Source of the DNA: Bradyrhizobium valentinum
Lineage (GTDB): Bacteria > Pseudomonadota > Alphaproteobacteria > Rhizobiales > Xanthobacteraceae
DNA: 41,989 bases
Direction of reading: 5' to 3'
NCBI RefSeq assembly: GCF_001440405.1
Contig: NZ_LLXX01000177.1
Location: 79,789 to 121,777 of the forward strand
Shown: positions 16,828 to 25,359 of the stretch, piece after piece
Numbering within the stretch: the first letter of the stretch is position 1
Layout: each line of letters begins with the position of its first letter
Notes under the pieces: model-generated
Seen by the model: only the letters and a program-made list of their open reading frames with translations
Database searches by the model: none
Told to the model about the DNA's origin: nothing
Position numbers and translations under genes: made by a program

Positions 16828-17565
16828 ATGCAAATGAAATCCACGATTCCCGAAGCCGGGGTACCGATCACCCAGTCCGATCGCCAGGAGGCTTCGCTTC
16901 ACGGCGAAATCCTGCTGCGACTTCGCGATTACGTGGTCGAAGGCAACATTCCAGAAGGTGCACGCGTTCCCGAACGGCAGCTCTGCGAGATGCTTGGAAT
17001 CTCCAGAACGCCGCTGCGCGAGGCGCTCAAGGTGCTCGCTGCGGAGGGCTTGATCGAGCTCCAGCCCAACCGCGGCGCGCGGGTACGCCAACTCGGCAAG
17101 CGGGATCTGGAGGAACTGTTCGATATAATGGCGGGGTTGGAAAGCCTCGCCGGACGCCTTGCCTGCGAGGCCATCACGGACGAGGAAATCGCTACGATCG
17201 AGCGGCTGCACTACGAGATGTATGGCCACTATCTCAATAGCGACATGCACGGGTATTTTCACGTCAACCAGCGCATCCACGAGAGCATCGTTGCTGCTGC
17301 GCGCAACGAGACCCTGCGCGCGGCCTACGCGAGTTTTGCCGGCCGGATCCGCCGCGTCCGCTATTCCGCCAACTTCGCGCGCAAGCGGCAGCGCTGGGGC
17401 GAGGCCATGCGCGAGCACGAAGCGATCCTGGATGCGCTGCGCCGCCGCGCCGGAAGCGAGCTGAGCGATATCCTGTTCCAGCATTTGCGTAACAAGCGAA
17501 CCGCCGCCATCGAGCATCTGGCTGCGGTTGGGGATGACATCGCAGCGGCGCCCGCGGACAGCTAG
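16828..17565 (+). CDS. GntR-family transcriptional regulator, FadR/FCD subfamily
   Basis: A 245-residue regulator (an alternative start lies two codons later). Residues about 25-90 are the winged helix: LRDYVVEGNIPEGARVPERQ, then LCEMLGISRTPLREALKVLA and LIELQPNRGARVRQL. Residues about 100-230 are the FCD ligand-binding domain, with the metal/ligand residues expected in helices such as DIMAGLESLAGRLACEAI, the FHVNQRIHESIVAAARNETL segment (D/N and H) and REHEAILDALRRRAG (H). FCD regulators sense small carboxylic acids. It lies between the aminotransferase operon and the D-2-hydroxyacid dehydrogenase gene, so it probably controls both in response to a hydroxy- or oxo-acid. Confidence 0.9.
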   Translation: MQMKSTIPEAGVPITQSDRQEASLHGEILLRLRDYVVEGNIPEGARVPERQLCEMLGISRTPLREALKVLAAEGLIELQPNRGARVRQLGKRDLEELFDIMAGLESLAGRLACEAITDEEIATIERLHYEMYGHYLNSDMHGYFHVNQRIHESIVAAARNETLRAAYASFAGRIRRVRYSANFARKRQRWGEAMREHEAILDALRRRAGSELSDILFQHLRNKRTAAIEHLAAVGDDIAAAPADS

Positions 17566-17572
17566 CTTGCCG

Positions 17573-17588
17573 ATTATGAATTCATAAT
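17573..17588. promoter_or_regulatory. Perfect 16-bp palindrome, candidate GntR operator
   Basis: attatgaattcataat reads the same on both strands. It lies 8 bp after the gntR stop and about 75 bp before the dehydrogenase start, with a further half-site tgcataat near 17609. Position and symmetry suit an operator bound by the neighbouring regulator, but binding is not shown by sequence. Confidence 0.45.
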
Positions 17589-17663
17589 GTAGTTCACCAG
17601 AGGAAAAGTGCATAATCCCGCTGAGGGATCGCACCAGCCCTCTTGGATCGCTTTGGATTTGGC

Positions 17664-20606
17664 ATGAAGAACGCCTCAACGCTCGAGCGACGCCTGCGGA
17701 CAAACATGACCGGCGACGTCCTTTTCGACGCCTTCAACCGCGGCCGCTACGCGACCGACGCCTCGTTCTACCAGATCCTGCCCCTGGGCGTGGTGGTTCC
17801 CAGGACCATGGACGAGGCGCTGCGGGCGCTATCGATCGCCAGGGATGCCGGCCGAATCGTCACCCCGCGCGGCGGCGGGACCTCGCAATGCGGCCAGACC
17901 GTCAACGAGGGAATTGTTGTCGACTTTTCAAAGCACCTGAACCGCATCCTCTCGCTCGATGTCGAAAACTGCACCTGTGTGGTCGAGCCCGGCATCGTGC
18001 TCGACGATCTCAACCGCCAGCTCAAAAAATACGGGCTCTGGTTTCCGGTCGACGTCTCGACCGCGTCACGCGCCACGATCGGCGGCATGGCCGGCAACAA
18101 TTCCTGCGGCGGCCGTTCACTGCGCTACGGCACCATGCGCGATAATACGCTGTCGATGGATGCAGCGCTGGTCGATGGCACGCTCTTGCATTTCGGCGAG
18201 GTGCCGCGGGATCTGGCGCGGGTGAACTCACCCCAAAGCGGGCTCGCCCTGTTCCGTGACATGCTCGATCTCGGCGAACGCGAGGCCGCAGAGATATCAG
18301 AGCGATTTCCCAAGGTGCAGCGCCGCGTCGGCGGTTACAATCTCGATGCGCTGGTGCCGCGCAATGCGCCGAACAACATGGCGCATCTTCTGGTCGGCTC
18401 CGAAGGCACGCTGGCCTTCACCACACAGGTCGAGCTCAAACTATGGCCTGTGATCCGCAACAAGGTGCTGGGCGTCTGCCATTTCGGCAGCTTCTATGAG
18501 GCGATGGACGCGGCGCAGCATCTGGTGAAACTGCGGCCAATCGCGGTGGAACTGGTCGACCGCACCATGATTGCGCTCGGCCGCGACATCGCGATGTTCA
18601 AGCCGATCATCGGCACCGCCGTGCGCGGCGATCCCGACGCGGTGCTGGTCGTAGAATTCGCCGAGGAAGATCAGGCCGAAAACCTGCATCGCCTAAAACA
18701 GCTCGGCGAACTGATGGCCGATCTCGGCTTTGGCTGGGACAGACCGCAACGCAAATGGGGTGGCGTCGTCGACATCACCGAGCCCGCACTGCAGACCGGC
18801 ATCGCCGATTTCCGCGCCGCCGGCCTCAACGTCATGATGTCGATGAAGCAGGAAGGCAAGCCGGTCTCCTTCGTTGAGGATTGCGCGGTGCCGCTGCCGC
18901 ACCTCGCGGACTACACCGAACGGCTCAACGCCATCTTCGCCAAACACGGCACCCGCGGCACCATGTATGCGCACGCCTCCGAAGGCTGCCTGCATGTTCG
19001 CCCTGTCCTCAATTTGAAGCTCGAGAAGGACGTCAAGGCGATGCGCGCCATCGCCGAAGAGACCTTCGAGATGGTGCGCGAATATAAGGGCTCGCACTCC
19101 GGCGAGCATGGCGACGGCCTGGTTCGTTCCGAATTTCATGAAGCGATGTTCGGCTCGCGCATCGTCGCCGATTTCAGGGAGGTCAAGCAGCGTTTCGACC
19201 CGGAGAATTTGCTCAATCCCGGCAAGATCGTCGATCCGCCAAAAATGGACGACCGTTCGCTGTTTCGCTTTTCGCCGGACTACCGCGTCGCCGAGCTCAA
19301 GACCGTGCTGGACTGGTCAGCCTATCCCGGCGCGGGCGGCGGCTTTCAGGGCGCGGTTGAGATGTGCAACAATAACGGCGCCTGCCGAAAGCTCGAGGGC
19401 GGCGTGATGTGCCCGTCTTATCGCGCGACCCGCAGCGAAAAGGATGTCACGCGAGGCCGTGCCAATACGTTGCGGCTGGCGATTTCCGGCCAATTGGGGC
19501 CCGATGCACTGGCCTCCGACGAGATGATGGAGACGCTCAAGCTCTGCGTTTCCTGCAAAGCGTGCCGTCATGAATGCCCGACCGGCGTCGACATGGCCAA
19601 GATGAAGATCGAAGTGCTGGCCGCCCGCGCGGAGAAACATGGCCTTTCGCTGCGCGACCGGCTGGTCGGCTATCTGCCGCGCTATGCGGACCTGGCCTCT
19701 CGCTTCGCTCCGCTCGCCAATTGGCGCAACAACAGTCCGTTGCTGCGTTCGTTGTTCGAGAAGTTTGCCGGCATCAGCGCGAAGCGCGCCCTGCCCGCGT
19801 TCCGCCGCGATGTGTTCAGACCCGATGTGGAAGTATTCGGCCCGGCAGATGGCCCCGAGGTCGCGCTGTTCGCCGATACCTTCAACCGCATCTATGAGCG
19901 TGAGAATCTCGACGCTGCCTTGCGTGTTTTGATTGAAGGCGGATATCGCGTGCATATTCCACGGCCCATCGACCGCAGCCGTCCACTGTGCTGCGGGCGG
20001 ACGTTCCTGTCCGCGGGCCTGGTCGAACAGGCGCGCAGCGAACTGGACCGCCTGGTCGCGACCTACGCCCCATTTGCCGCGCGGGGCGTGCCGATCGTCG
20101 GGCTGGAGCCGAGCTGTCTCCTGACGCTGCGCGACGAGCTGCTCTCGCTGCGCCTGGACGACGACGCCAAGAGAGTCAGTGCGCACGCGTTGTTGTTCGA
20201 GGAATTCCTGGTTCGCGAGGCGGAAGCCGGACGTCTGAAGCTCCCGCTCGGCGCCGTACCGGCGAAAGCGCTGGTTCACGGCCACTGCCATCAAAAATCA
20301 TTCGGCGCGTTCAAGCCGGTCGAAAAGGTGCTTCGCCTCATTCCCGACCTCGGAGTCGAAATTATCGATTCGAGCTGCTGTGGCATGGCCGGAGCGTTCG
20401 GCTATGGCGCCGACACCTATCAGGCTTCGATCGAAATGGCCGAACTGTCGCTGCTACCGACGGTGCGCCGCGCCGATGCGGCTACGCTGATCGTAGCCGA
20501 CGGCACCTCGTGCCGGCACCAGATCAAGGATGGCACGAACCGTGCAGCATTGCACGTTGCCCGGGTGCTCGCGATGAGCCTCGACAGCGCGCGGCCCAAC
20601 CATTAA
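17664..20606 (+). CDS. FAD-linked and 4Fe-4S D-2-hydroxyacid dehydrogenase (YdiJ/D-2-hydroxyglutarate dehydrogenase-like)
   Basis: A 980-residue multidomain flavoprotein. The N-terminal FAD-binding-4 domain contains VTPRGGGTSQCGQTVNEGIV and TIGGMAGNNSCGGRSLRYGT. The FAD-oxidase C-terminal domain ends with KGSHSGEHGDGLVRSEF. An iron-sulphur segment follows with CNNNGACRKLEGGVMCP and CVSCKACRHECPTG. The C-terminal part holds two cysteine-rich CCG segments (RPLCCGRTFLSAGLVEQAR and IDSSCCGMAGAFGYGAD), as in GlpC/LutA/GlcF. The fusion of GlcD-like and GlcF-like parts is the YdiJ architecture. It probably oxidises a D-2-hydroxyacid such as D-2-hydroxyglutarate, glycolate or D-lactate and passes electrons to the respiratory chain. 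The ATG at 17664 starts MKNASTLERRL. GlcG-like gene follows by 28 bp. Confidence 0.88.
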   Translation: MKNASTLERRLRTNMTGDVLFDAFNRGRYATDASFYQILPLGVVVPRTMDEALRALSIARDAGRIVTPRGGGTSQCGQTVNEGIVVDFSKHLNRILSLDVENCTCVVEPGIVLDDLNRQLKKYGLWFPVDVSTASRATIGGMAGNNSCGGRSLRYGTMRDNTLSMDAALVDGTLLHFGEVPRDLARVNSPQSGLALFRDMLDLGEREAAEISERFPKVQRRVGGYNLDALVPRNAPNNMAHLLVGSEGTLAFTTQVELKLWPVIRNKVLGVCHFGSFYEAMDAAQHLVKLRPIAVELVDRTMIALGRDIAMFKPIIGTAVRGDPDAVLVVEFAEEDQAENLHRLKQLGELMADLGFGWDRPQRKWGGVVDITEPALQTGIADFRAAGLNVMMSMKQEGKPVSFVEDCAVPLPHLADYTERLNAIFAKHGTRGTMYAHASEGCLHVRPVLNLKLEKDVKAMRAIAEETFEMVREYKGSHSGEHGDGLVRSEFHEAMFGSRIVADFREVKQRFDPENLLNPGKIVDPPKMDDRSLFRFSPDYRVAELKTVLDWSAYPGAGGGFQGAVEMCNNNGACRKLEGGVMCPSYRATRSEKDVTRGRANTLRLAISGQLGPDALASDEMMETLKLCVSCKACRHECPTGVDMAKMKIEVLAARAEKHGLSLRDRLVGYLPRYADLASRFAPLANWRNNSPLLRSLFEKFAGISAKRALPAFRRDVFRPDVEVFGPADGPEVALFADTFNRIYERENLDAALRVLIEGGYRVHIPRPIDRSRPLCCGRTFLSAGLVEQARSELDRLVATYAPFAARGVPIVGLEPSCLLTLRDELLSLRLDDDAKRVSAHALLFEEFLVREAEAGRLKLPLGAVPAKALVHGHCHQKSFGAFKPVEKVLRLIPDLGVEIIDSSCCGMAGAFGYGADTYQASIEMAELSLLPTVRRADAATLIVADGTSCRHQIKDGTNRAALHVARVLAMSLDSARPNH

Positions 20607-20634
20607 TCCCGCTCAATCACAAAGGAACTGATTT

Positions 20635-21063
20635 ATGGCTGAACTCACCCTCGACGTCGCCCGCAAAATTCTCGATGCCGCCCTGGCGAAAGGCGTTGAG
20701 AAAAAGCTGAAGCCGCTGGTCATCACCATTCTGGATGTTCGCGGCTGTGTGAAGGTAACAGCGGCGCAGGACGGCACCAGCCTGATGCGGGCCGAAATCG
20801 CGCACGGCAAGGCCTATGGCGCGCTTGCTATGGGCATGGGATCGCGGGCACTGTTCCAGCGCGCCCAGGAGCAGGCTTATTTCGTCGATGCGGTAAATAC
20901 GCTTGCACATGGCCGCCTCGTGCCGGTGCCCGGCGGCGTACTGATCATGGACGGCACGACGTTGCTTGGAGCGGTCGGGGTCAGCGGCGATACGTCTGAT
21001 AACGACGAGGCTTGCGCGGTCGCCGGCATCGAAGCCGCCGGACTGAAGGCGAATGTGGGGTAA
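20635..21063 (+). CDS. GlcG/HbpS family heme-binding protein
   Basis: A 142-residue protein of the GlcG/HbpS (DUF336) family. It starts LTLDVARKILDAALAKGVEK and contains VITILDVRGCVKVTAAQDGT, AEIAHGKAYGALAMGMGSRA, the PVPGGVLIMDGTTLLGAVGV core and SGDTSDNDEACAVAGIEAAG at the end, all hallmarks of the family. GlcG accompanies glycolate oxidase genes in many bacteria, and relatives bind heme or small effectors; its job is not settled. It follows the FAD/Fe-S dehydrogenase by 28 bp with agga upstream, so it is in the same operon. It is the last chromosome-like gene before the conjugation module. Confidence 0.88.
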   Translation: MAELTLDVARKILDAALAKGVEKKLKPLVITILDVRGCVKVTAAQDGTSLMRAEIAHGKAYGALAMGMGSRALFQRAQEQAYFVDAVNTLAHGRLVPVPGGVLIMDGTTLLGAVGVSGDTSDNDEACAVAGIEAAGLKANVG

Positions 21064-21251
21064 CGGTCGTCCACGGCCGGGCACCCGTCAGTAGGCTGTT
21101 ATGTCTGCAGCCAGCTTCGTACGAAGCCCTATGAGTCTCGCGCCCAAAGATCAATAAGAACAAAGGTCTTTGGCCATAATTGAGTGGTCAATCGGAGTGT
21201 TGTCCGTGTTTGCCCTGCTCTAATTCACGGTAGGAACGGATCACCGACCCC
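21064..21251. other. Junction between metabolic genes and the conjugation module
   Basis: A 188-bp stretch with no gene. It separates the GlcG-like gene from the convergent end of trbI. Related ICE backbones usually have a small DUF2274 gene directly after trbI; translating this stretch on the minus strand gives only stop-broken frames. It may be an element end or a deletion junction. I recognise no tRNA or attachment repeat. Confidence 0.4.
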
Positions 21252-22442
21252 TCACACTCTGTATGGTTCAAGGACCAGATCACGATTGACGATTACCCGC
21301 ACCGGGAAACCCGGCCGGATTGTCAGGGTAGGCTGCATGTTGAGGTTACGCCGAACGATCTGTTGGCCGGTCTGGCTGAAAGTGCCCCCCGCCCCACGGC
21401 GAAGCGCCTGGAGGATACCACTGTCACTGTTGCCGGCATCGGAGCCGAGCTCCGCCCCGACGCTGAGCAAGGTTGACAGCAGCCCCGCCTTGAACAGCTC
21501 GCCCCAATGATGATCGACTTCGTCTAGCAGCCCCGAATATCCTCCGACGTCGGCAGCGGGCTGGCGCTCAAGGATGATCGATCGGCCATTCGGCATGATG
21601 AGACGTGTCCAGACCAAGAGGACGCGCGACTGGCCGAAGGCAACCTGACTGTCGTAAATTCCGATCAGCCGCGCTCCTTGGGGGATTAGCAGCGAGCGTC
21701 CCGTCGGCGTGTCATAGATGTTCTCCGTCACCTGCGCGGTGATTTGCCCCGGCAGATCGGACCTAAGCCCCGTAATAAGCGCAGCGGGGATCACGGACCC
21801 AGCCTGCACGACGTAAGGCGAAGCCGGCTTCGTCACACGATCGGGGCTCGTGGTCCGGCGATCTATCGAGGCATTGATGAACGCGAGCTTGCGATCTTGT
21901 CCGTTCTGAGCATAGGCCTCATCGGGCGATGCCACAGCATTCGGGGTGGTCTCAGCGGGAGTGATTGCCGCGGGTGGTCGAGCATTCGTTGACGCAAAGA
22001 CCTTGCTGATGCGCGCGGCCTCGCTTTCCTGGTTCATTCGCTGCTGCTCGGCATCGGCCGCTAGCGGACCTGACTGAGCTTGAGCCGCAACGATTGGACG
22101 ACCGAGATCGCCGGGCAACGGCGGTCCAAGGCGAGGCACGTCGCGCGGAACGCCTGCATAGTCGCGCGGCAGTCCGGCCAAGCCATCGGCTACATTGTGG
22201 TGATCAGTGCTGTAGAGTTCCTCGGATGCAGGCCCGCGTGTACGATCGTTCTGCAAGGCCCAGAGGACGGCTGCAGGGACCAGAAGGAGTGCCAATGCTG
22301 TCCCGCTAGCCAAAATCTTACGCGACAGACGCTTAACAGGCGGGCGTTCTGGGCGGAGGCGCAAAGAGCGAACAACTTCCTCGGATGTCTTCGGCGCGGT
22401 CGAATGAGGGCTGCCGGCACTATTCGCGTCGGTGCTGGTCAT
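21252..22442 (-). CDS. trbI: Conjugal transfer protein TrbI (VirB10-like)
   Basis: A 396-residue VirB10-family protein from ATG 22442, overlapping the trbG stop by one base. A cytoplasmic N-terminus is followed by one membrane helix (ASGTALALLLVPAAVLWALQ), a proline-rich periplasmic linker, and the C-terminal beta-barrel domain: VQAGSVIPAALITGLRSDLP, GQITAQVTENIYDTPTGRSL, LIPQGARLIGIYDSQVAFGQ and LTIRPGFPVRVIVNRDLVLE. VirB10 spans both membranes, senses ATP use by the inner ATPases and opens the outer-membrane pore. It is last in the trb order. The end is a few residues shorter than many relatives and no DUF2274 gene follows. Confidence 0.93.
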   Translation of the reverse strand: MTSTDANSAGSPHSTAPKTSEEVVRSLRLRPERPPVKRLSRKILASGTALALLLVPAAVLWALQNDRTRGPASEELYSTDHHNVADGLAGLPRDYAGVPRDVPRLGPPLPGDLGRPIVAAQAQSGPLAADAEQQRMNQESEAARISKVFASTNARPPAAITPAETTPNAVASPDEAYAQNGQDRKLAFINASIDRRTTSPDRVTKPASPYVVQAGSVIPAALITGLRSDLPGQITAQVTENIYDTPTGRSLLIPQGARLIGIYDSQVAFGQSRVLLVWTRLIMPNGRSIILERQPAADVGGYSGLLDEVDHHWGELFKAGLLSTLLSVGAELGSDAGNSDSGILQALRRGAGGTFSQTGQQIVRRNLNMQPTLTIRPGFPVRVIVNRDLVLEPYRV

Positions 22443-23422
22443 CAAGACCTCCGGTCGCTTCTAACGATCCGAACTTTTTGCTGGGCATCGCCACCAAGCC
22501 GCAGCTCAGCCGCGGCAAATAGCCGATCGACAATCAGCACATTACGATAGGTTCGGTAATTGATGATTTCAGGCTTGCCATCCGGACCGATGACGAATAG
22601 CGGCGGCATCTCGCCCTGAACTATGCCAGGAGAGAATTCCACATAGACCTTGCGACCGTCGTCATAGGCACCGACCGGCCGCCAGGGCGGATCATCGCCT
22701 TCGATGGTGTACCGGTAGCGACGCTGAGAAGGCTCGGGAAGGACTGGCGTCGGCGCAACGGCCTCTGCGCGCGCCATCCGATCCTCGGGATAGAACCAGG
22801 CCACCGAGGGCATGTAGGGCTTCTCACGCGATCGCAGCTCGATCAGATAGGTGCGCCGGTCAGTGTTGACCACGAGATTGGTCTCGATCGAGGACCGTGT
22901 CGGCTTGACCATGATATGGACGCGTCTGGTGTCGCCACTTCCGCTTTCGGTGTCGCCGACAACCCAACGCACGGTGTCGCCGGCCGATATCGGACCTGAA
23001 CCCGTAAGCTGCTCACCGGGCTCGAGCGCGATGTCGGTAATCTGCCCCGGAGCGGCATAAATCTGATAGAGGGCGCCGGGACTGAACGGAAATACCTGCA
23101 CCGCGTTGAAGTAGCCCTCCTTCCGGGGCTCGACGCGTGCGGCATCATTGGCGGTCTCGATCCGGGCGACAGGCTCTTTCGCCTCCGCCACCCCTTTCTT
23201 GCCTCCTTTGGCTGGCGTCCAAGACGGTGGAACGTGCTGCGACCGTGGACGGCCCTCCGCCAACAATGGTGGACCGGGAAGCGGCGGGACATCGGCATCG
23301 TAGCTGATCTGCGGTGGCTTGAAAGTGGTACAGCCGCTGAGTGCAACTAGGTAAGCAAAGAGCACGGGACACATGATCTTGCCCATACTTCGGCTAGCGA
23401 TTTTGATTGTCGGCTCGTTCAC
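22442..23422 (-). CDS. trbG: Conjugal transfer protein TrbG (VirB9-like), with lipoprotein signal
   Basis: A 326-residue VirB9-family outer-membrane-complex protein. The start is GTG at 23422, overlapping the trbF stop as GTGA. The N-terminus has the lipobox VALSGC (MCPVLFAYLVALSGCTTFKP), so it may be lipid-anchored. The conserved VirB9 blocks are seen: FPFSPGALYQIYAAPGQITD, LEPGEQLTGSGPISAGDTVR, WVVGDTESGSG, HIMVKPTRSSIETNLVVNTD and RTYLIELRS, then PDGKPEIINYRTYRNVLIVD near the end. It forms the outer ring of the secretion core with TrbI. No separate VirB7/TrbH lipoprotein gene is found in this cluster, so the lipid anchor here may replace it. Confidence 0.92.
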   Translation of the reverse strand: MNEPTIKIASRSMGKIMCPVLFAYLVALSGCTTFKPPQISYDADVPPLPGPPLLAEGRPRSQHVPPSWTPAKGGKKGVAEAKEPVARIETANDAARVEPRKEGYFNAVQVFPFSPGALYQIYAAPGQITDIALEPGEQLTGSGPISAGDTVRWVVGDTESGSGDTRRVHIMVKPTRSSIETNLVVNTDRRTYLIELRSREKPYMPSVAWFYPEDRMARAEAVAPTPVLPEPSQRRYRYTIEGDDPPWRPVGAYDDGRKVYVEFSPGIVQGEMPPLFVIGPDGKPEIINYRTYRNVLIVDRLFAAAELRLGGDAQQKVRIVRSDRRS

Positions 23423-24102
23423 TGCCCGACCTCCTTCGACCAGTTGATGGCATTGACATAGACCCCGAGCGGATTCTTGCGCAGGCGATCGGCATCACGC
23501 GGGGTTTCGATCACGAGGGTGAGGATGGCGGTCCAGCGTTCGGTAGCGGCAAGCTGACCGTTTTCATAGCGGCGCTCGAGCCAGGCGACGCGAAAGCTCT
23601 CCGGCGAGGCACGGATGACGCTGGATATTTCCACTGCGATCTGCAGCTTGCCGAGTTTGGCAAAGGGATCGTTGACGCGGGCGTGGTCATTGAGGGCGGC
23701 GGCGCCGCGATCGGTCGTAAAGTCGTAGGCGCGCAGCCAGTCCTGACGCAGCACGATGGCATCGGCCGACAGACCGCGCACATTCTCGATGAAGCGTGCC
23801 AAATGAAAGGCAATCTGCGGATCGGTTGGCTGATAGAAGGGATTGGCTGGGCTAACCGCCTCTGCCTGGCCGAGACGATCGACCTCGATGACCCAGGGGG
23901 TAATGCTTCCCTGTGTGGATTGCCAGACGAGACCTGATGCAAGTCCTGCCGACAGGATCAGAGAACCGAAGGCTATAAGTCGCCAGTTTTTGGCCTGCAC
24001 CCGCGCCGAGCCAATGCGCTCGTCCCACACTTGCGCCGCTTTCTGATAGGGCGTTACGGGCGCGGGCGTGCGGCCATAATGAACGGATGGTCGCTTTAAC
24101 AT
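23419..24102 (-). CDS. trbF: Conjugal transfer protein TrbF (VirB8-like)
   Basis: A 227-residue protein from ATG 24102 (MLKRPSVHYGRTPAPVTPYQ), sharing one base with the trbL stop. One membrane anchor lies at about residues 40-60 (LIAFGSLILSAGLASGLVWQ), followed by the periplasmic NTF2-like VirB8 domain with WVIEVDRLGQAEAVSPANPF, IAFHLARFIENVRGLSADAI and the C-terminal RLRKNPLGVYVNAINWSKEV, which is diagnostic for TrbF. VirB8 proteins scaffold the inner-membrane complex. The longer open frame upstream lies inside trbL and is not used. Confidence 0.93.
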   Translation of the reverse strand: MLKRPSVHYGRTPAPVTPYQKAAQVWDERIGSARVQAKNWRLIAFGSLILSAGLASGLVWQSTQGSITPWVIEVDRLGQAEAVSPANPFYQPTDPQIAFHLARFIENVRGLSADAIVLRQDWLRAYDFTTDRGAAALNDHARVNDPFAKLGKLQIAVEISSVIRASPESFRVAWLERRYENGQLAATERWTAILTLVIETPRDADRLRKNPLGVYVNAINWSKEVGQ

Positions 24103-25355
24103 CACCGCTTTCCTTCCGAGAGATCGACGGAGGCACCTCCTCCACCTTGATCGGCAGAGCGAACGGCGTTGGTCGCGGCGGACGCCCCATGACGCATGGT
24201 CTGAATGCGCTTGATGCGCCATGCCCATCTGGATTGAGTGTCCGCAGATGAAGAACTCGCAGCAGTCTGGGCTGCGGCGGCTTCGCCGGCTACAGTGCCG
24301 CCGGTTGATGCCGAGCTGCCACTAGAAGTTGCCGCAGCGCGGCGAAGCGGACTCGTTGTGGCGGACGCGCCGGCATCCGCGGCGCCGGCCAAACCGCTCG
24401 CCCGAAGCACGCCGCTCGCACTACCCGCTAGCGCCGCAGTTCCACGTGCGGCACCTGCGAGTGCACCGGCGCTGCCTGCAGCAACACCCGCTCCGGCCAC
24501 CACGACCCCGCCGGCAGCTAACCCCGTGCCCGCGGCGGCTCCAGCGCCAAGTTGCGGACCGCCGGACACGATGCCATTGGCGATGCCGGGCCCAAAGATT
24601 CCCAGGCCCAGCAGCGCTAAGGCGGCGAGCACCAGGGCCATGGCATCTTCAATGCCGATCTGTGCACCGCTAGCGCCTGCGGTAAACTGCGAAAACAGCG
24701 TCGAGCCGATGCCGACGATGACGGCGAGCACCATGATCTTGACGCCAGACGAGATAACGTTGCCGAGCACGCGTTCAGCGGCGAAGGCCGTCTTGCCGAA
24801 TAGCCCAAACGGGATCAGGACGAAGCCAGCGAGCGTCGTCAGCTTGAATTCAATCAAGGTGACAAATAGCTGGATTGCCAAAATGAAGAAGGCGAGCAGC
24901 ACGACCACCCAGACGAACAGCAGCACAACGATCTGGATGAAGTTCTCGAAGAAGCTGACATAGCCCATCAATCCCGAGATCGACTCCAGAATCGGTCGCC
25001 CCGCATCGATACCGACCTGTGCAATCCGCCCCGGACGGAGGAATTCAGCCGAGGACAGTCCTGTGCCAGAGGCCTTGAGGCCGAGACCGGCAAAGCTCTC
25101 GAAAACGATGCGGGCGAGATTGTTCCAGTTGCCGATCAGGTAAGCGAAGACGCCAACGAACAACGTCTTCTTCACAAGGCGAGCGATGATATCCTCGTCA
25201 GTACCCCAGGACCAGAACAGGGCGGCGAGCGTGATATCGATTGCGGCCAGCGTGGTCGCGAGGAAGCCGACTTCGCTTCCGAGCAGTCCGAAGCCGCTGT
25301 CGATATAGCGGGTAAACGTTTCCAGAAATCGGTCAATGACGCCGGTGCCACCCAT
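24102..25355 (-). CDS. trbL: Conjugal transfer protein TrbL (VirB6-like)
   Basis: A 417-residue polytopic membrane protein. Residues about 1-240 contain five to seven hydrophobic helices (for example FLATTLAAIDITLAALFWSW, IVVLLFVWVVVLLAFFILAI and VMVLAVI-type segments) and the conserved FVLIPFGLFGKTAFAAERVL block. The C-terminal third is a low-complexity Ala/Gly/Ser region (GAGAAAGTGLAAGGVVVAGA onward) typical of TrbL. VirB6 proteins guide DNA across the inner membrane. I chose ATG 25355 (MGGTGVIDRFLETFTRYIDS), four bases after the trbK stop; a start at 25382 is also open. Confidence 0.92.
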   Translation of the reverse strand: MGGTGVIDRFLETFTRYIDSGFGLLGSEVGFLATTLAAIDITLAALFWSWGTDEDIIARLVKKTLFVGVFAYLIGNWNNLARIVFESFAGLGLKASGTGLSSAEFLRPGRIAQVGIDAGRPILESISGLMGYVSFFENFIQIVVLLFVWVVVLLAFFILAIQLFVTLIEFKLTTLAGFVLIPFGLFGKTAFAAERVLGNVISSGVKIMVLAVIVGIGSTLFSQFTAGASGAQIGIEDAMALVLAALALLGLGIFGPGIANGIVSGGPQLGAGAAAGTGLAAGGVVVAGAGVAAGSAGALAGAARGTAALAGSASGVLRASGLAGAADAGASATTSPLRRAAATSSGSSASTGGTVAGEAAAAQTAASSSSADTQSRWAWRIKRIQTMRHGASAATNAVRSADQGGGGASVDLSEGKR

Positions 25356-25359
25356 GGGA

